Below are positions 50,373 to 58,345 of a stretch of DNA of 64,000 nt, in pieces. Origin of the DNA: CAYXPR01 sp964467255 (GTDB lineage: Bacteria > Pseudomonadota > Alphaproteobacteria > Rickettsiales > RGZB01); contig CAYXPR010000012.1 in NCBI GenBank assembly GCA_964467255.1, forward strand, positions 13,981-77,980. Reading direction: 5' to 3'. A model generated the notes under the pieces. That model was not told the DNA's origin. It was given only the letters and a program-made list of their open reading frames with translations, and did no database searches. The first letter of the stretch is position 1; every line of letters begins with the position of its first letter. The translations under genes and the position numbers were made by a program.

Positions 50373-50394
50373 TGATGGTCGGGGCGAGAGGATT
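50373..50394 (-). repeat. att-like duplication of the tRNA-Pro 3' end
   Basis: These 22 bp are identical to 50519-50540, which span the T-arm end, acceptor 3' strand and CCA of tRNA-Pro(CGG) plus 3 flanking bases. The copy is in the same orientation, 146 bp away, and no rest of a tRNA follows. This is what tyrosine-recombinase integration at a tRNA 3' end leaves behind. No integrase gene is present. Confidence 0.75.
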
Positions 50395-50472
50395 GGCTTC
50401 GTTTCACTTCGCCGCCCCTCGGCCTTGTTTGGCCTCGTGGTCGAACGCCGTTCTCACCTCAACTACGAATAC

Positions 50473-50520
50473 CAACAAAAATAAAAACCGCGATGTTGCG
50501 CTATGGTTTTATTTTTGTTG
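50473..50520 (-). terminator. Terminator-like hairpin downstream of tRNA-Pro
   Basis: CAACAAAAATAAAAACC (50473-50489) pairs with GGTTTTATTTTTGTTG (50505-50520) around a 15-nt loop. It lies right after the CCA end of tRNA-Pro on the minus strand and gives a U-rich 3' arm. Confidence 0.55.
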
Positions 50521-50521
50521 A

Positions 50522-50598
50522 TGGTCGGGGCGAGAGGATTCGAACCTCCGGCCTCCTGCTCCCGAAGCAGGCGCGCTACCAGGCTGCGCTACGCCCCG
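50522..50598 (-). tRNA. tRNA-Pro (anticodon CGG), CCA encoded
   Basis: The minus strand folds as a 77-nt cloverleaf. Acceptor CGGGGCG / CGCCCCG, discriminator A, CCA; D-arm with AGCGCAGCCTGGTAGCGC; anticodon stem CCTGC / GCAGG with loop TTCGGGA (anticodon CGG); T-loop GGTTCGAATCC. All stems pair. Confidence 0.97.
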
Positions 50599-50682
50599 AC
50601 ACACACGCGAGCTCGCAGGGCCAAGTGCATACAATTAAACACCCGTATGTTCAACTAAAACTATGGGCATTGCGGCCCAGAA

Positions 50683-51579
50683 CTAGTTGCTGCTAAGGCC
50701 TTTGGTGGTGGCTTTTATCTGCTCGGCGATGCGGGCGAACAGGGCGCTCCGTGCGCTGGTTTTGCGGTAGAACAGCCCGATTTTTCGCCCCACTTCTGGG
50801 CTTTCCAGCTTTAAGTAGCGTATGCCCGCACTGCCTTCTTTCGGAATGGCAAGTTTGGGAATGATGGTGATTCCGCCGCCTGCCGCCACCATGTTGCGCA
50901 ATGTTTCAAGGCTGGTGGCGCGATAACGGCTCGATTCCCCCATGCCGATACGGGTGCAGAACTCTAAAGATTGCCCACGCAGGCAATGGCCTTCGTCGAG
51001 CAGTAGAATTTCTTCCTGCGCGAGCATTGCGTTTTTGGCAGAGGCTTTTTTTGCCAGTTCATGCCCTTCCGGCACGGCAAGGTAAAATGGCTCAAAGAAA
51101 AGCTCGATATGTTCTAGCGCTTCATCTTCCACAGGCAGCGCAATCAGCGCGCAGTCAATTTTCCCCTCGCGCAGTTTTTCCAGTAATACATCGGTTTTTT
51201 CTTCCACCAGCATCAGCTTCAATTTCGGGAAGCTGCCTTTTAGCTTTTCCACCATGCGGGGGAACAGGTAAGGCGCAAGCGTGGGGAAGGCGCCGAGGTA
51301 AAGCTCACCGGCGAAGGGGTCCTTTGCATCGGCAGCAATTTGCCGGATGTTCGATGCTTCGCGTAGCGAAGCCTTTGCCGCTTCGCAGATTTTTACCCCT
51401 TCCGGCGTCAGCATCACATGTTTGTTGGTGCGTTCAAACAGCTGAACGCCCAGATATTCCTCAAGCTTCTTTACCTGAATGCTGAGAGTGGACTGGCTCA
51501 CATGGCAGGATTCAGCGGCCTTGGCAAAGCTGCCAAGCTCTGAAATCCGCACGATATATTCAAAATCCCTCAGGTTCAT
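50683..51579 (-). CDS. oxyR: Peroxide-sensing LysR regulator OxyR
   Basis: A 298-residue LysR-type activator. An N-terminal helix-turn-helix (FAKAAESCHVSQSTLSIQVKKLE, split over residues 18-40) precedes the sensor domain. The redox pair is Cys199 and Cys208 in LDEGHCL and SLEFC, at the same numbers as E. coli OxyR, so disulfide-based H2O2 sensing is expected. It is divergent from the small ORF-ahpC-ahpD unit, its likely target. Confidence 0.94.
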   Translation of the reverse strand: MNLRDFEYIVRISELGSFAKAAESCHVSQSTLSIQVKKLEEYLGVQLFERTNKHVMLTPEGVKICEAAKASLREASNIRQIAADAKDPFAGELYLGAFPTLAPYLFPRMVEKLKGSFPKLKLMLVEEKTDVLLEKLREGKIDCALIALPVEDEALEHIELFFEPFYLAVPEGHELAKKASAKNAMLAQEEILLLDEGHCLRGQSLEFCTRIGMGESSRYRATSLETLRNMVAAGGGITIIPKLAIPKEGSAGIRYLKLESPEVGRKIGLFYRKTSARSALFARIAEQIKATTKGLSSN

Positions 51580-51640
51580 AATTAGATATTATCAATCATT
51601 ATAATATAATCAATATATTTTATTAATCATTGGGGGGTTG
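51580..51640 (+). promoter_or_regulatory. Candidate OxyR-controlled divergent promoter region
   Basis: A very AT-rich 60-bp stretch between oxyR and the ahp unit. It contains overlapping TATAAT elements (51600-51605, 51605-51610) and interleaved ATC/GAT half-palindromes of the kind LysR proteins bind (AATCATTATAATATAATC). The exact operator boundaries cannot be fixed by eye. Confidence 0.45.
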
Positions 51641-51676
51641 GTAAGGTGGTGGCATAGAGAAAAACGGAGGTTTTAC

Positions 51677-51823
51677 ATGCGATACGACCCAGACCAATGG
51701 CTTTTATTCTGCCGCACGCAAATTGCTGGTTTTGGCAAACGCAAGCGTAAGCCTGAAACCGAAACCGAATGCGCCTGCTCGAAAATGCTGGCGGAAGCGG
51801 AATCAACAACCAACCAGAACTAA
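51677..51823 (+). CDS. 48-residue Cys-containing ORF ahead of ahpC
   Basis: A short ORF with an excellent ribosome-binding site (GGAGG, 7 nt spacing) between the oxyR/ahp promoter region and ahpC, whose start is 23 bp after this stop. The product is basic in the middle (FGKRKRKPETE) and has Cys12, Cys32 and Cys34, the last two as C-A-C near KMLAEAE. No signal peptide and no known family. Its position suggests co-induction with ahpCD by peroxide. It could be a small redox protein or a leader peptide. Confidence 0.65.
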   Translation: MRYDPDQWLLFCRTQIAGFGKRKRKPETETECACSKMLAEAESTTNQN

Positions 51824-51846
51824 AACATAACATAAAGGAGATTACA

Positions 51847-52386
51847 ATGCTCGGAGTTGGACATAAATTGCCGACCTTTAACATGAAGGCAACGGTATCG
51901 ACGGATATTAAGGACGCGTTCAAAGACGTGACCAACGAAACCTACAAAGGCAAATGGCTGGTGCTGTTCTTCTGGCCGAAGGACTTCACCTTTGTGTGCC
52001 CCACGGAAATTGCTGAGTTCGGAAAGCTGAACAAGGAATTTTCCAGCCGTGATGCGCAGGTGCTGGGCGCGAGTGTGGATAGTGAGTTTGTGCACCTTGC
52101 ATGGCGCCAAAATCATAAAGACCTCACCAGCCTGCCATTCCCCATGCTGGCGGACGTGAAGCGCGAGCTTTCGAACAGCCTCGGCATTTTAGATCCGGCA
52201 GAGGGCGTATCACAGCGCGCGACGTACATCATCGACCCTGAAGGCATCATCCGCTTCGTGATGGTGACGGACCTGAACGTGGGCCGCAACGTGAAAGAGG
52301 TGCTGCGTGTGCTCGACGCGCTGCAAACCGATGAGCTGTGCCCCTGCAATTGGGAAAAAGGCAAAGAAACAATTAAAGTCGCATAA
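51847..52386 (+). CDS. ahpC: Alkyl hydroperoxide reductase AhpC (mycobacterial type)
   Basis: 2-Cys peroxiredoxin that reduces H2O2, organic peroxides and peroxynitrite, 179 aa. Peroxidatic Cys51 in FTFVCPTEI. The C-terminus has Cys165 and Cys167 (DELCPCNW), the three-cysteine pattern of mycobacterial-type AhpC reduced by AhpD rather than AhpF. The start at 51847 follows AAGGAGATT. Confidence 0.95.
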   Translation: MLGVGHKLPTFNMKATVSTDIKDAFKDVTNETYKGKWLVLFFWPKDFTFVCPTEIAEFGKLNKEFSSRDAQVLGASVDSEFVHLAWRQNHKDLTSLPFPMLADVKRELSNSLGILDPAEGVSQRATYIIDPEGIIRFVMVTDLNVGRNVKEVLRVLDALQTDELCPCNWEKGKETIKVA

Positions 52387-52397
52387 GGAGAAATGAC

Positions 52398-52961
52398 ATG
52401 ACCATTCAAGCTCTCAAAGCGGGGGATTCGTCCCCCGCTAATTTAGAAGCCCTACGGGATGCATTGCCAGAATATGCGAAAGACATTCGCCTTAACCTCG
52501 GCTCGGTGCTCACTCCCGAAGGCGCACCAGACTTAACGCTGGAGCAAATTCAGGGCATCGCGCTCGCTTCAGCCTATGCCACAAAAAATGCTGTAGTGAT
52601 TAAGGCAATAGAGACTGAAACATCTGTGGCAGGTGAGGCGGTGCGTAATGCTGCCAAAGCAGCCGCCACTGTGATGGCAATGAATAACGTCTATTACCGT
52701 TTCGTTCATTTGGTGCATGATGAGGAAATCAAGAAACTCCCTGCCAAGCTCCGCATGAACGTTATTGGCAGCTCCGGCATTGCCAAGCTGGATTTCGAGC
52801 TGATGAGCCTTGCTGTTTCCGCCATCAATGGCTGTGGCATGTGCATGGAAGCCCATGTGCATGAAGTGGCAAAAGCAGGCGCGAGTAAGCTCGGCATCCA
52901 GTCGGCGGTGCGGATTGGGGCGGTGATAAACGCCGCCGCGCAAGGCTACGCGATTGCTTAA
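52398..52961 (+). CDS. ahpD: Alkylhydroperoxidase AhpD
   Basis: Thiol-disulfide partner that re-reduces AhpC, 187 aa. The active site is C146-G-M-C149 with His153 (GCGMCMEAHVHE), as in carboxymuconolactone-decarboxylase-fold AhpD. It lies 11 bp after ahpC after an AAGGAGAA site. It receives electrons from lipoylated proteins in the known mycobacterial system; that partner is not in this window. Confidence 0.94.
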   Translation: MTIQALKAGDSSPANLEALRDALPEYAKDIRLNLGSVLTPEGAPDLTLEQIQGIALASAYATKNAVVIKAIETETSVAGEAVRNAAKAAATVMAMNNVYYRFVHLVHDEEIKKLPAKLRMNVIGSSGIAKLDFELMSLAVSAINGCGMCMEAHVHEVAKAGASKLGIQSAVRIGAVINAAAQGYAIA

Positions 52962-52963
52962 GT

Positions 52964-53596
52964 TTATTTTGTAAGCGCTAAGGTATTTGGCAAATTGGCA
53001 AACATACGCTCAAGTCTTGGGTCGTTCGCACGGCAGCCATAAACGGATGTGTAGATATCGGTAACCCAAGGTTTTAGCGCTGCCTTTTCTATCGAGGCTG
53101 TATATTTCTTTGAGTGCAGCATAAGAAGCATGTCCGGCGGAGTGCCGTTCACCTCAAGAGGAAGTATGTAGCACAAATTGCTTACACAAAGGCTTCCATG
53201 GCGTCGGTAAAACGCCATGCGCCGTTTTCTCATTTCTTGGTCATCTGATTTTTGGTCGGGTGAGTCAATTTCAATAACCATGCATTTGTTCTCAAAAAGA
53301 GAGGCCAGTTCATCGAATATTTTTCCGCCATAACCCTCATTGCGACAAGACGAAGAAACTGCCATATATTCAAGTAAGCAGTAGCCCAAATGCTCTGGTG
53401 AATAAACGATAGCAAAGCCAATGGGCTGCTCCTTGATGGAGAGCAAATAAAAATAATAGCTCGAATCTGAAAGCATTGCCTCAAGGGTTTTGCGGGATTT
53501 CTGCTCAGATAAGGCGATGGCTTCTGTATAAATTCCAACCAAGCTATCCATTGCAGCTTCTTTTGTGTGCGCACTGGAAAGGCGGATAAGGTTCAT
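52964..53596 (-). CDS. GNAT-family N-acetyltransferase
   Basis: A 210-residue protein. The acetyl-CoA pyrophosphate loop is visible as SSCRNEGYGGKIFDEL (about residues 82-97), preceded by the beta4-strand LEYMAVS. The C-terminal 70 residues are an extension of unknown role. Substrate unknown. Base composition is lower in GC than ahpD or the downstream genes, and it lies in a short AT-rich pair next to tRNA-Thr. Confidence 0.75.
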   Translation of the reverse strand: MNLIRLSSAHTKEAAMDSLVGIYTEAIALSEQKSRKTLEAMLSDSSYYFYLLSIKEQPIGFAIVYSPEHLGYCLLEYMAVSSSCRNEGYGGKIFDELASLFENKCMVIEIDSPDQKSDDQEMRKRRMAFYRRHGSLCVSNLCYILPLEVNGTPPDMLLMLHSKKYTASIEKAALKPWVTDIYTSVYGCRANDPRLERMFANLPNTLALTK

Positions 53597-53605
53597 TGTG
53601 TAAGG

Positions 53606-54055
53606 CTAGGAATTTTTTGCATTGGAATCAAGCAGCTCAATCACAAAATCATAAAATGAGCTCTTAAACTTATCCTTGTTTTCTTTAAGCCTGAACCATT
53701 TTGAATGCAGCTGGCCTTCTACGCCAATAATAGGCAGCCATGTTTCTTTTAGGTTTTCATCCTTCAGGCATTTGTCATAAATGGCTTCCAGAAAGTTCCA
53801 CACCATGAAGGCATAGAGGTTATATTTCTCACGCTGTTCTTTAGCCGTTATTTCATCAGGCTTTACAAAGTATGGGTTCTGCATAGCCATCTGAAGCAGT
53901 GTGAGGTAGGTTTTATCCAATTCGTTATATTGTGAAACCCGCAGCGAACGTGTGTAGGCACACATTGAATAAATAAGGGCCGTTGATGCAAGACACGATG
54001 ATATAAGTGCTGCAACAGCCTGAATAATTTGTACGAAATTTGGTTCTGTGGCCAT
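53606..54055 (-). CDS. Small membrane protein of unknown function, directly downstream of tRNA-Thr
   Basis: A 149-residue protein with one N-terminal membrane helix (about residues 10-32) and a helical cytoplasmic part with YAFMVWNFLEAIYDKC. No function recognised. The ATG at 54055 is only 18 nt from the CCA end of tRNA-Thr. The frame stays open into the tRNA, but a start there would be spurious. Followed by the GNAT gene after 9 bp. Confidence 0.65.
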   Translation of the reverse strand: MATEPNFVQIIQAVAALISSCLASTALIYSMCAYTRSLRVSQYNELDKTYLTLLQMAMQNPYFVKPDEITAKEQREKYNLYAFMVWNFLEAIYDKCLKDENLKETWLPIIGVEGQLHSKWFRLKENKDKFKSSFYDFVIELLDSNAKNS

Positions 54056-54073
54056 AACCTTGTACGCTGAAAG

Positions 54074-54149
54074 TGGTGCCGTTGAAGGGACTCGAACCCC
54101 CGACCTACGCATTACGAATGCGCCGCTCTACCAACTGAGCTACAACGGC
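54074..54149 (-). tRNA. tRNA-Thr (anticodon CGT), CCA encoded
   Basis: A 76-nt cloverleaf on the minus strand. Acceptor GCCGTTG / CAACGGC, discriminator A, CCA; D-arm GCTCAGTTGGTAGAGC; anticodon stem GCGCA / TGCGT with loop TTCGTAA (anticodon CGT); T-arm GGGGGTTCGAGTCCCTT. Confidence 0.96.
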
Positions 54150-54241
54150 ATGACCATGAATTATCGGACGTGTTTATAGCTACATATGCCCCCTACGTCC
54201 AGCATAAATTCACGTTCTAGGCCATTGCCTTAGGGCGGGAG

Positions 54242-55054
54242 ATGAGGCATAGTGCCTGCATGCGGTTTTTTTGCCTTATGCTTTTGTTGGCGCTGGTCAT
54301 TTTCTCCCCGCAGCGGTTGCGTGCGGCGGCTGAGGAGTGCGTTGTTATTCTGCCGGACTTATACTACCGCCATTCTTCCCCCAGCCTGCTCGCGAATTAC
54401 CTTAAAAACCTTGGATATACCGTTATCACCATTCAATACCCTGAGCTGGACTATTCCGTGCCGAGCCTGTCTGAAAAAGTGGTGGCAGGGCAGGTGGAGG
54501 CGGGCTGCCCCAGCCATGTAGCCAAAGTTCATTTCGTGGGTTACCTGCTGGGTAACGTGGTGCTGCGTCAATATCTGTTCGACCATGCCGACAGGCGCCT
54601 TGGTAGGGTGTTGCTGGTTGAGCCGCCGAATAAAGACACCGCAAAAGATGACCAGCGCATTGCACGCCATCCGGTCTATCAGGCCTATTTCACCGATCAG
54701 AAGAAAATCGCAAAGCCTGACACGCGACCAGAGATGGAAGAGCGTGTGGATTACGAACCGGGTGTAATTCTGGCGAACGCGCGTTATGCGGGGAACAAGA
54801 AGCTGTTTTCTACCATGCAGAAAATGCAGAAGATGCGTAAGTCTGCCAGCACGGGTCGCAAAATGAAAATCCCCGGCCTTGGTGACATGATTTACGTTCA
54901 CGCTCTGCCGCAATTTGCCATCACCCGTAAAGAGGTGATTTTCCAGAGCGCCTACTTTGTTCAAAACGCTGAATTCTATTCCGCGTCCAATGCCTCCGAG
55001 CCTATTAAAAAGAAATCAAAAGAGCCGGTAACTACCACCATCCGTGCGGACTAA
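54242..55054 (+). CDS. Exported lipase-like protein with a degenerate nucleophile elbow
   Basis: A 270-residue protein with a signal peptide (cleavage near RAAA, about residue 30). The first half resembles alpha/beta hydrolases: VVILPDLYYRHSS, LKNLGYTVITIQYP and VHFVGYLLGNVVLRQYL. In active lipases the last segment reads GHSxG, but here it is GYLLGN, so the nucleophilic Ser is Leu. The second half is Lys-rich with a MQKMQKMRK stretch. It looks like a non-catalytic relative. The start at 54242 (after AGGG) is reasonable; ATG 54260 is possible. Confidence 0.6.
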   Translation: MRHSACMRFFCLMLLLALVIFSPQRLRAAAEECVVILPDLYYRHSSPSLLANYLKNLGYTVITIQYPELDYSVPSLSEKVVAGQVEAGCPSHVAKVHFVGYLLGNVVLRQYLFDHADRRLGRVLLVEPPNKDTAKDDQRIARHPVYQAYFTDQKKIAKPDTRPEMEERVDYEPGVILANARYAGNKKLFSTMQKMQKMRKSASTGRKMKIPGLGDMIYVHALPQFAITRKEVIFQSAYFVQNAEFYSASNASEPIKKKSKEPVTTTIRAD

Positions 55055-55067
55055 TTTCGGTTGTTTT

Positions 55068-55667
55068 ATGGCGAAGCCCAAACACATTAAATCGTTTAAA
55101 GAGCAACTCGGCAACGGCTACTTTGAAGGGCAGTTGCTCATTGCCACGCCCGCGCTCACCGATGGCTGCTTTACGCGCTCAGTCATTTATCTGTGCCAGC
55201 ATAATGACGAAGGTGCGATGGGGCTTATCATCAACCAGAAACTTGAAAAAGCAGATGCCAAAAAAGTGCTGGAACAATTCAGCGTCAAGTGGCCGAAAAC
55301 AGGCAAGCAGCTTGCTGTGCGTTTTGGCGGGCCGGTGGATATGGTGCGCGGTTTTGTGCTGCACTCAACTGATTACACAAACCCTGATACGTACCTCATC
55401 AACGAATCGCTCGCGCTCACCTCTAGCGTAGATATTCTAAATGATATGGCGGTGGGCAAGGGGCCTCAAAAAGGTATGCTGGCCTTAGGTTACACGGGGT
55501 GGACTTCCGCGCAACTTGAAAAAGAAATTGAAGAAAATAGCTGGTTCACCGCACCGGCCACACCTGAAATCATCTTCGATGAAAATGACGCCACTAAGTG
55601 GGAGCGTGCGGCAGAATCCGTCGGCGTGAATTTGTTAAAATTCTCGCCCGAAGCGGGTCACGCTTAG
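55068..55667 (+). CDS. YqgE/AlgH family protein (UPF0301)
   Basis: A 199-residue protein of the YqgE family, with GYFEGQLLIATPAL, FTRSVIYLCQHNDEGAMGLIIN in two steps, FGGPVD and LGYTGWTSAQLEKEI. The biochemical function is unsettled in the literature. I start it at ATG 55068; the in-frame GTG at 55044 lies within the end of the previous gene. The stop overlaps the M16 peptidase gene by 4 bp. Confidence 0.9.
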   Translation: MAKPKHIKSFKEQLGNGYFEGQLLIATPALTDGCFTRSVIYLCQHNDEGAMGLIINQKLEKADAKKVLEQFSVKWPKTGKQLAVRFGGPVDMVRGFVLHSTDYTNPDTYLINESLALTSSVDILNDMAVGKGPQKGMLALGYTGWTSAQLEKEIEENSWFTAPATPEIIFDENDATKWERAAESVGVNLLKFSPEAGHA

Positions 55668-56932
55668 GCAGCAAAGCGCTTCAATATTTTCTCATATTCC
55701 GGCACATGGCTCACATCGCCCAGTGCGGTGATGGTTGCTTTTTTGCCGATGAAAGTTTGCTTCGCCATGCGCTGAAGCGCTGCGATGTCCAGCGCTTCCA
55801 CCTTTGCCAGTACTTCCTCGCTGGGGATATGCCTGCCGTGGCAAATAATATGCCTGCCGATTTCTTCTGCCAGCGTGCCGCAGTTTTCTTTGTCCATCAG
55901 CAGGCTCGATTTTATCTGCGCTTTGGCGCGCGCGAATTCATCGGCGCTGATGTTGTGTGTGCTCTCGAGCAGCACATCCGTCACTGCATCTACGAGCTCT
56001 TGCGCTTTGTCAGCAGAAGTTCCGGCATACAGGCTCCAAAGCCCCGTGTCGGTGTAGCTTGAGTGGAAGCTGTGGATGGTGTAGGCAAGTCCGCGTTTCT
56101 CGCGGATTTCCTGAAACAGGCGCGACGACATACCGCCGCTGAGTACCGTGTTTAAAATCTGCATGGCGTAGAGTGCATCACCATCATAGGGCACGCCTTC
56201 AAAGCCCATCATGAAGTGAAGCTGCTCTAAATCTTCCGTTTTGCGGCAATCACCGCCTTCGTAGCGTGCGTCCACCTCTTTTTCAGCCGATTTTGCGGCA
56301 ATGGACGGGTCAGTCCAAAACTGCTCCACAAGGGCTAAAGTCTGCTTGTGGGTGATGTTTCCTGCCGCTGCAATCACCGTATTCTGCGGCTGGTAGCGGT
56401 TTTTGTAATAACGTTCCAGCGTGTCGCGCGGCATGGTGCCGATAATCGCTTCCGTGCCGAGCACTGGGCGGCCCACCGGTTGTTCAGGGAAGCAGCTGGC
56501 TTGGTGGTAATCATAAATAATATCATCCGGTGTATCAAAAGACTGGCCGATTTCCTGCACCACCACGCCGCGCTCCAGCGCGAGTTCTTTCTCATCCAGC
56601 GTGGAATTCTGCACCATATCAATCAGCACATCGAAGGCTAGCGGCGCATGTTCTTTCAGCACTTTGCCGTAATACACCGTGTGTTCGCGCGTGGTGTAGG
56701 CATTTACATGCCCGCCTACGTTATCGAATGCTTCGGCAATTTGCAGTGCGTTGCGTTTCTTAGTGCCTTTGAACAGCATGTGCTCCAGCAGATGCGAAAT
56801 GCCGTTTTCTTCCGGAAGTTCATTGCGTGTGCCCGTATCCGTCCAGATGCTCACGGCAGCGGTTTCCATTCCTGTCATGGGCAGTGTTGCAATCCGAAGG
56901 CCGCTTTTATGTGTCGTTATTTCTGTTTTCAT
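55664..56932 (-). CDS. M16 family zinc peptidase (mitochondrial processing peptidase-like)
   Basis: A 422-residue single-copy M16 protease. The inverted zinc motif HLLEH (His47, Glu50, His51) is followed 76 residues later by the third ligand Glu127 (GVVVQEIGQ), exactly the family rule. The C-terminal half carries the second inactive M16 fold with the RGLAYTIHSFHSSYTD segment. Next to thrC, as in many alphaproteobacteria, where it is the bacterial relative of the MPP beta subunit. Confidence 0.93.
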   Translation of the reverse strand: MKTEITTHKSGLRIATLPMTGMETAAVSIWTDTGTRNELPEENGISHLLEHMLFKGTKKRNALQIAEAFDNVGGHVNAYTTREHTVYYGKVLKEHAPLAFDVLIDMVQNSTLDEKELALERGVVVQEIGQSFDTPDDIIYDYHQASCFPEQPVGRPVLGTEAIIGTMPRDTLERYYKNRYQPQNTVIAAAGNITHKQTLALVEQFWTDPSIAAKSAEKEVDARYEGGDCRKTEDLEQLHFMMGFEGVPYDGDALYAMQILNTVLSGGMSSRLFQEIREKRGLAYTIHSFHSSYTDTGLWSLYAGTSADKAQELVDAVTDVLLESTHNISADEFARAKAQIKSSLLMDKENCGTLAEEIGRHIICHGRHIPSEEVLAKVEALDIAALQRMAKQTFIGKKATITALGDVSHVPEYEKILKRFAA

Positions 56933-56941
56933 TACAATGTA

Positions 56942-58330
56942 TTATAGGTTATTTTTAATGTACTGCTTTACATCATTTAGCTGGTTACCGCAGCGGTGAT
57001 AACGCTCTTCTTTTTGCATGATGCCCTTCATATGAGGTGGCAGCGGTGCGGCATCAATGCCCGTGCCATCAAATGCGGTTGGGAACTTTGCCGGATGGGC
57101 GGTTGCCAGCGTCACCATCGGCACATTCTTATCCCTCTGGCGGATTTTAGCAGCGCGTATACCCGTGGCTGTATGTGGGTCCACCACGAATTTGATGGCG
57201 CCATACACGTCCATAATCTCGGTTTTGGTGTCAGCATCATTGGTAGCATAGCTGTCAAACACGGCTTTCACTTTTTTCAGCACATCGGGTGCCACTTTTA
57301 AGCTGCCGTTCTCTTTGAACTGCTGCATTAGTTTGGCAACGGCCTTGCCATCGCGGCCGTGAGCCTCGAACAGCAGGCGTTCAAAGTTGCTGGAAATCTG
57401 GATATCCATGCTGGGGCTTATGGTGGGTTTCACGCCCTTCATGCTATAATCATTTGCCTCAAAAAAGCGGTGCAAAATGTCATTTGCGTTGGTGGCCACA
57501 ATCAACTGGCTGATGGGCAGACCCATTTCGCGTGCAATGTAACCGGCAAAAATATCACCGAAATTTCCCGTCGGCACGCTGAAAGCCACGGTTTTTGTGC
57601 CTTTCGGCAGCTGTAGATAGGCGGCGAAATAATACACAATCTGCGCCATGATGCGCGCCCAGTTGATAGAATTTACGGCCACCAGTTTTTTTCCGCCTGC
57701 AAACTCAGGGTGGTTAAACATGTCTTTCACCATGTTCTGGCAGTCGTCGAACGTGCCATCCACCGCGATGTTAAACACATTATCTTGCAGCACCGTTGTC
57801 ATCTGTCGGCGCTGAATATCGCTTGTGCGGTTATGAGGGTGCAGCATAAAAATCTTCACGTGCTTCGAATGGCGGCAGCCTTCAATGGCGGCAGAGCCTG
57901 TGTCACCCGAAGTTGCGCCCACAATCACCACGTCCTGCTTGGTTTTTGTCAGCACATGGTCAAGCATGCGGCCGAGCAATTGCAGGGCAAAATCTTTAAA
58001 CGCGAGCGTCGGGCCGTGATACAGCTCCAGCAGATAATGGTTCTGGAACAGATGGCGCACGGGCGCCACCTTCTTGTCGCCGAAGCCTTTATAGCTTTCC
58101 GCGATAATATATTTGAAGGCTTTTTCCTCAATCGCCCCTGCCACAAACGGTGCCATCACGTTAAAGGCCAGTTCGGTGTAAGGCAGGTTGCGCCAGCTTT
58201 CGATGTCCTTCAGGCTAAACTGCGGGATGGATTCCGGCATATACAGCCCGCCATCGGGTGCAAGACCGCTGGTCAGAATCTCCTGAAACTCAAGGGCGGG
58301 GCTTTTCCCCCGCGTGCTGATATAGCGCAT
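56942..58330 (-). CDS. thrC: Threonine synthase
   Basis: Last step of threonine synthesis from O-phosphohomoserine, PLP-dependent, 462 aa (long proteobacterial form). The N-terminus MRYISTRGKSPALEF is typical. The PLP Lys is Lys112 in GPTLAFKDFALQ, with VGATSGDTGSAAIEG downstream. Nine bp separate it from the M16 gene. Confidence 0.96.
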   Translation of the reverse strand: MRYISTRGKSPALEFQEILTSGLAPDGGLYMPESIPQFSLKDIESWRNLPYTELAFNVMAPFVAGAIEEKAFKYIIAESYKGFGDKKVAPVRHLFQNHYLLELYHGPTLAFKDFALQLLGRMLDHVLTKTKQDVVIVGATSGDTGSAAIEGCRHSKHVKIFMLHPHNRTSDIQRRQMTTVLQDNVFNIAVDGTFDDCQNMVKDMFNHPEFAGGKKLVAVNSINWARIMAQIVYYFAAYLQLPKGTKTVAFSVPTGNFGDIFAGYIAREMGLPISQLIVATNANDILHRFFEANDYSMKGVKPTISPSMDIQISSNFERLLFEAHGRDGKAVAKLMQQFKENGSLKVAPDVLKKVKAVFDSYATNDADTKTEIMDVYGAIKFVVDPHTATGIRAAKIRQRDKNVPMVTLATAHPAKFPTAFDGTGIDAAPLPPHMKGIMQKEERYHRCGNQLNDVKQYIKNNL

Positions 58331-58345
58331 GTTTAGGCTCTGGGT

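Noticed and set aside
54056..54112. Extended N-terminus of the small membrane protein reaching into tRNA-Thr
   Set aside because: The extra residues are translated tRNA sequence. ATG 54055 begins directly before the natural membrane helix region.
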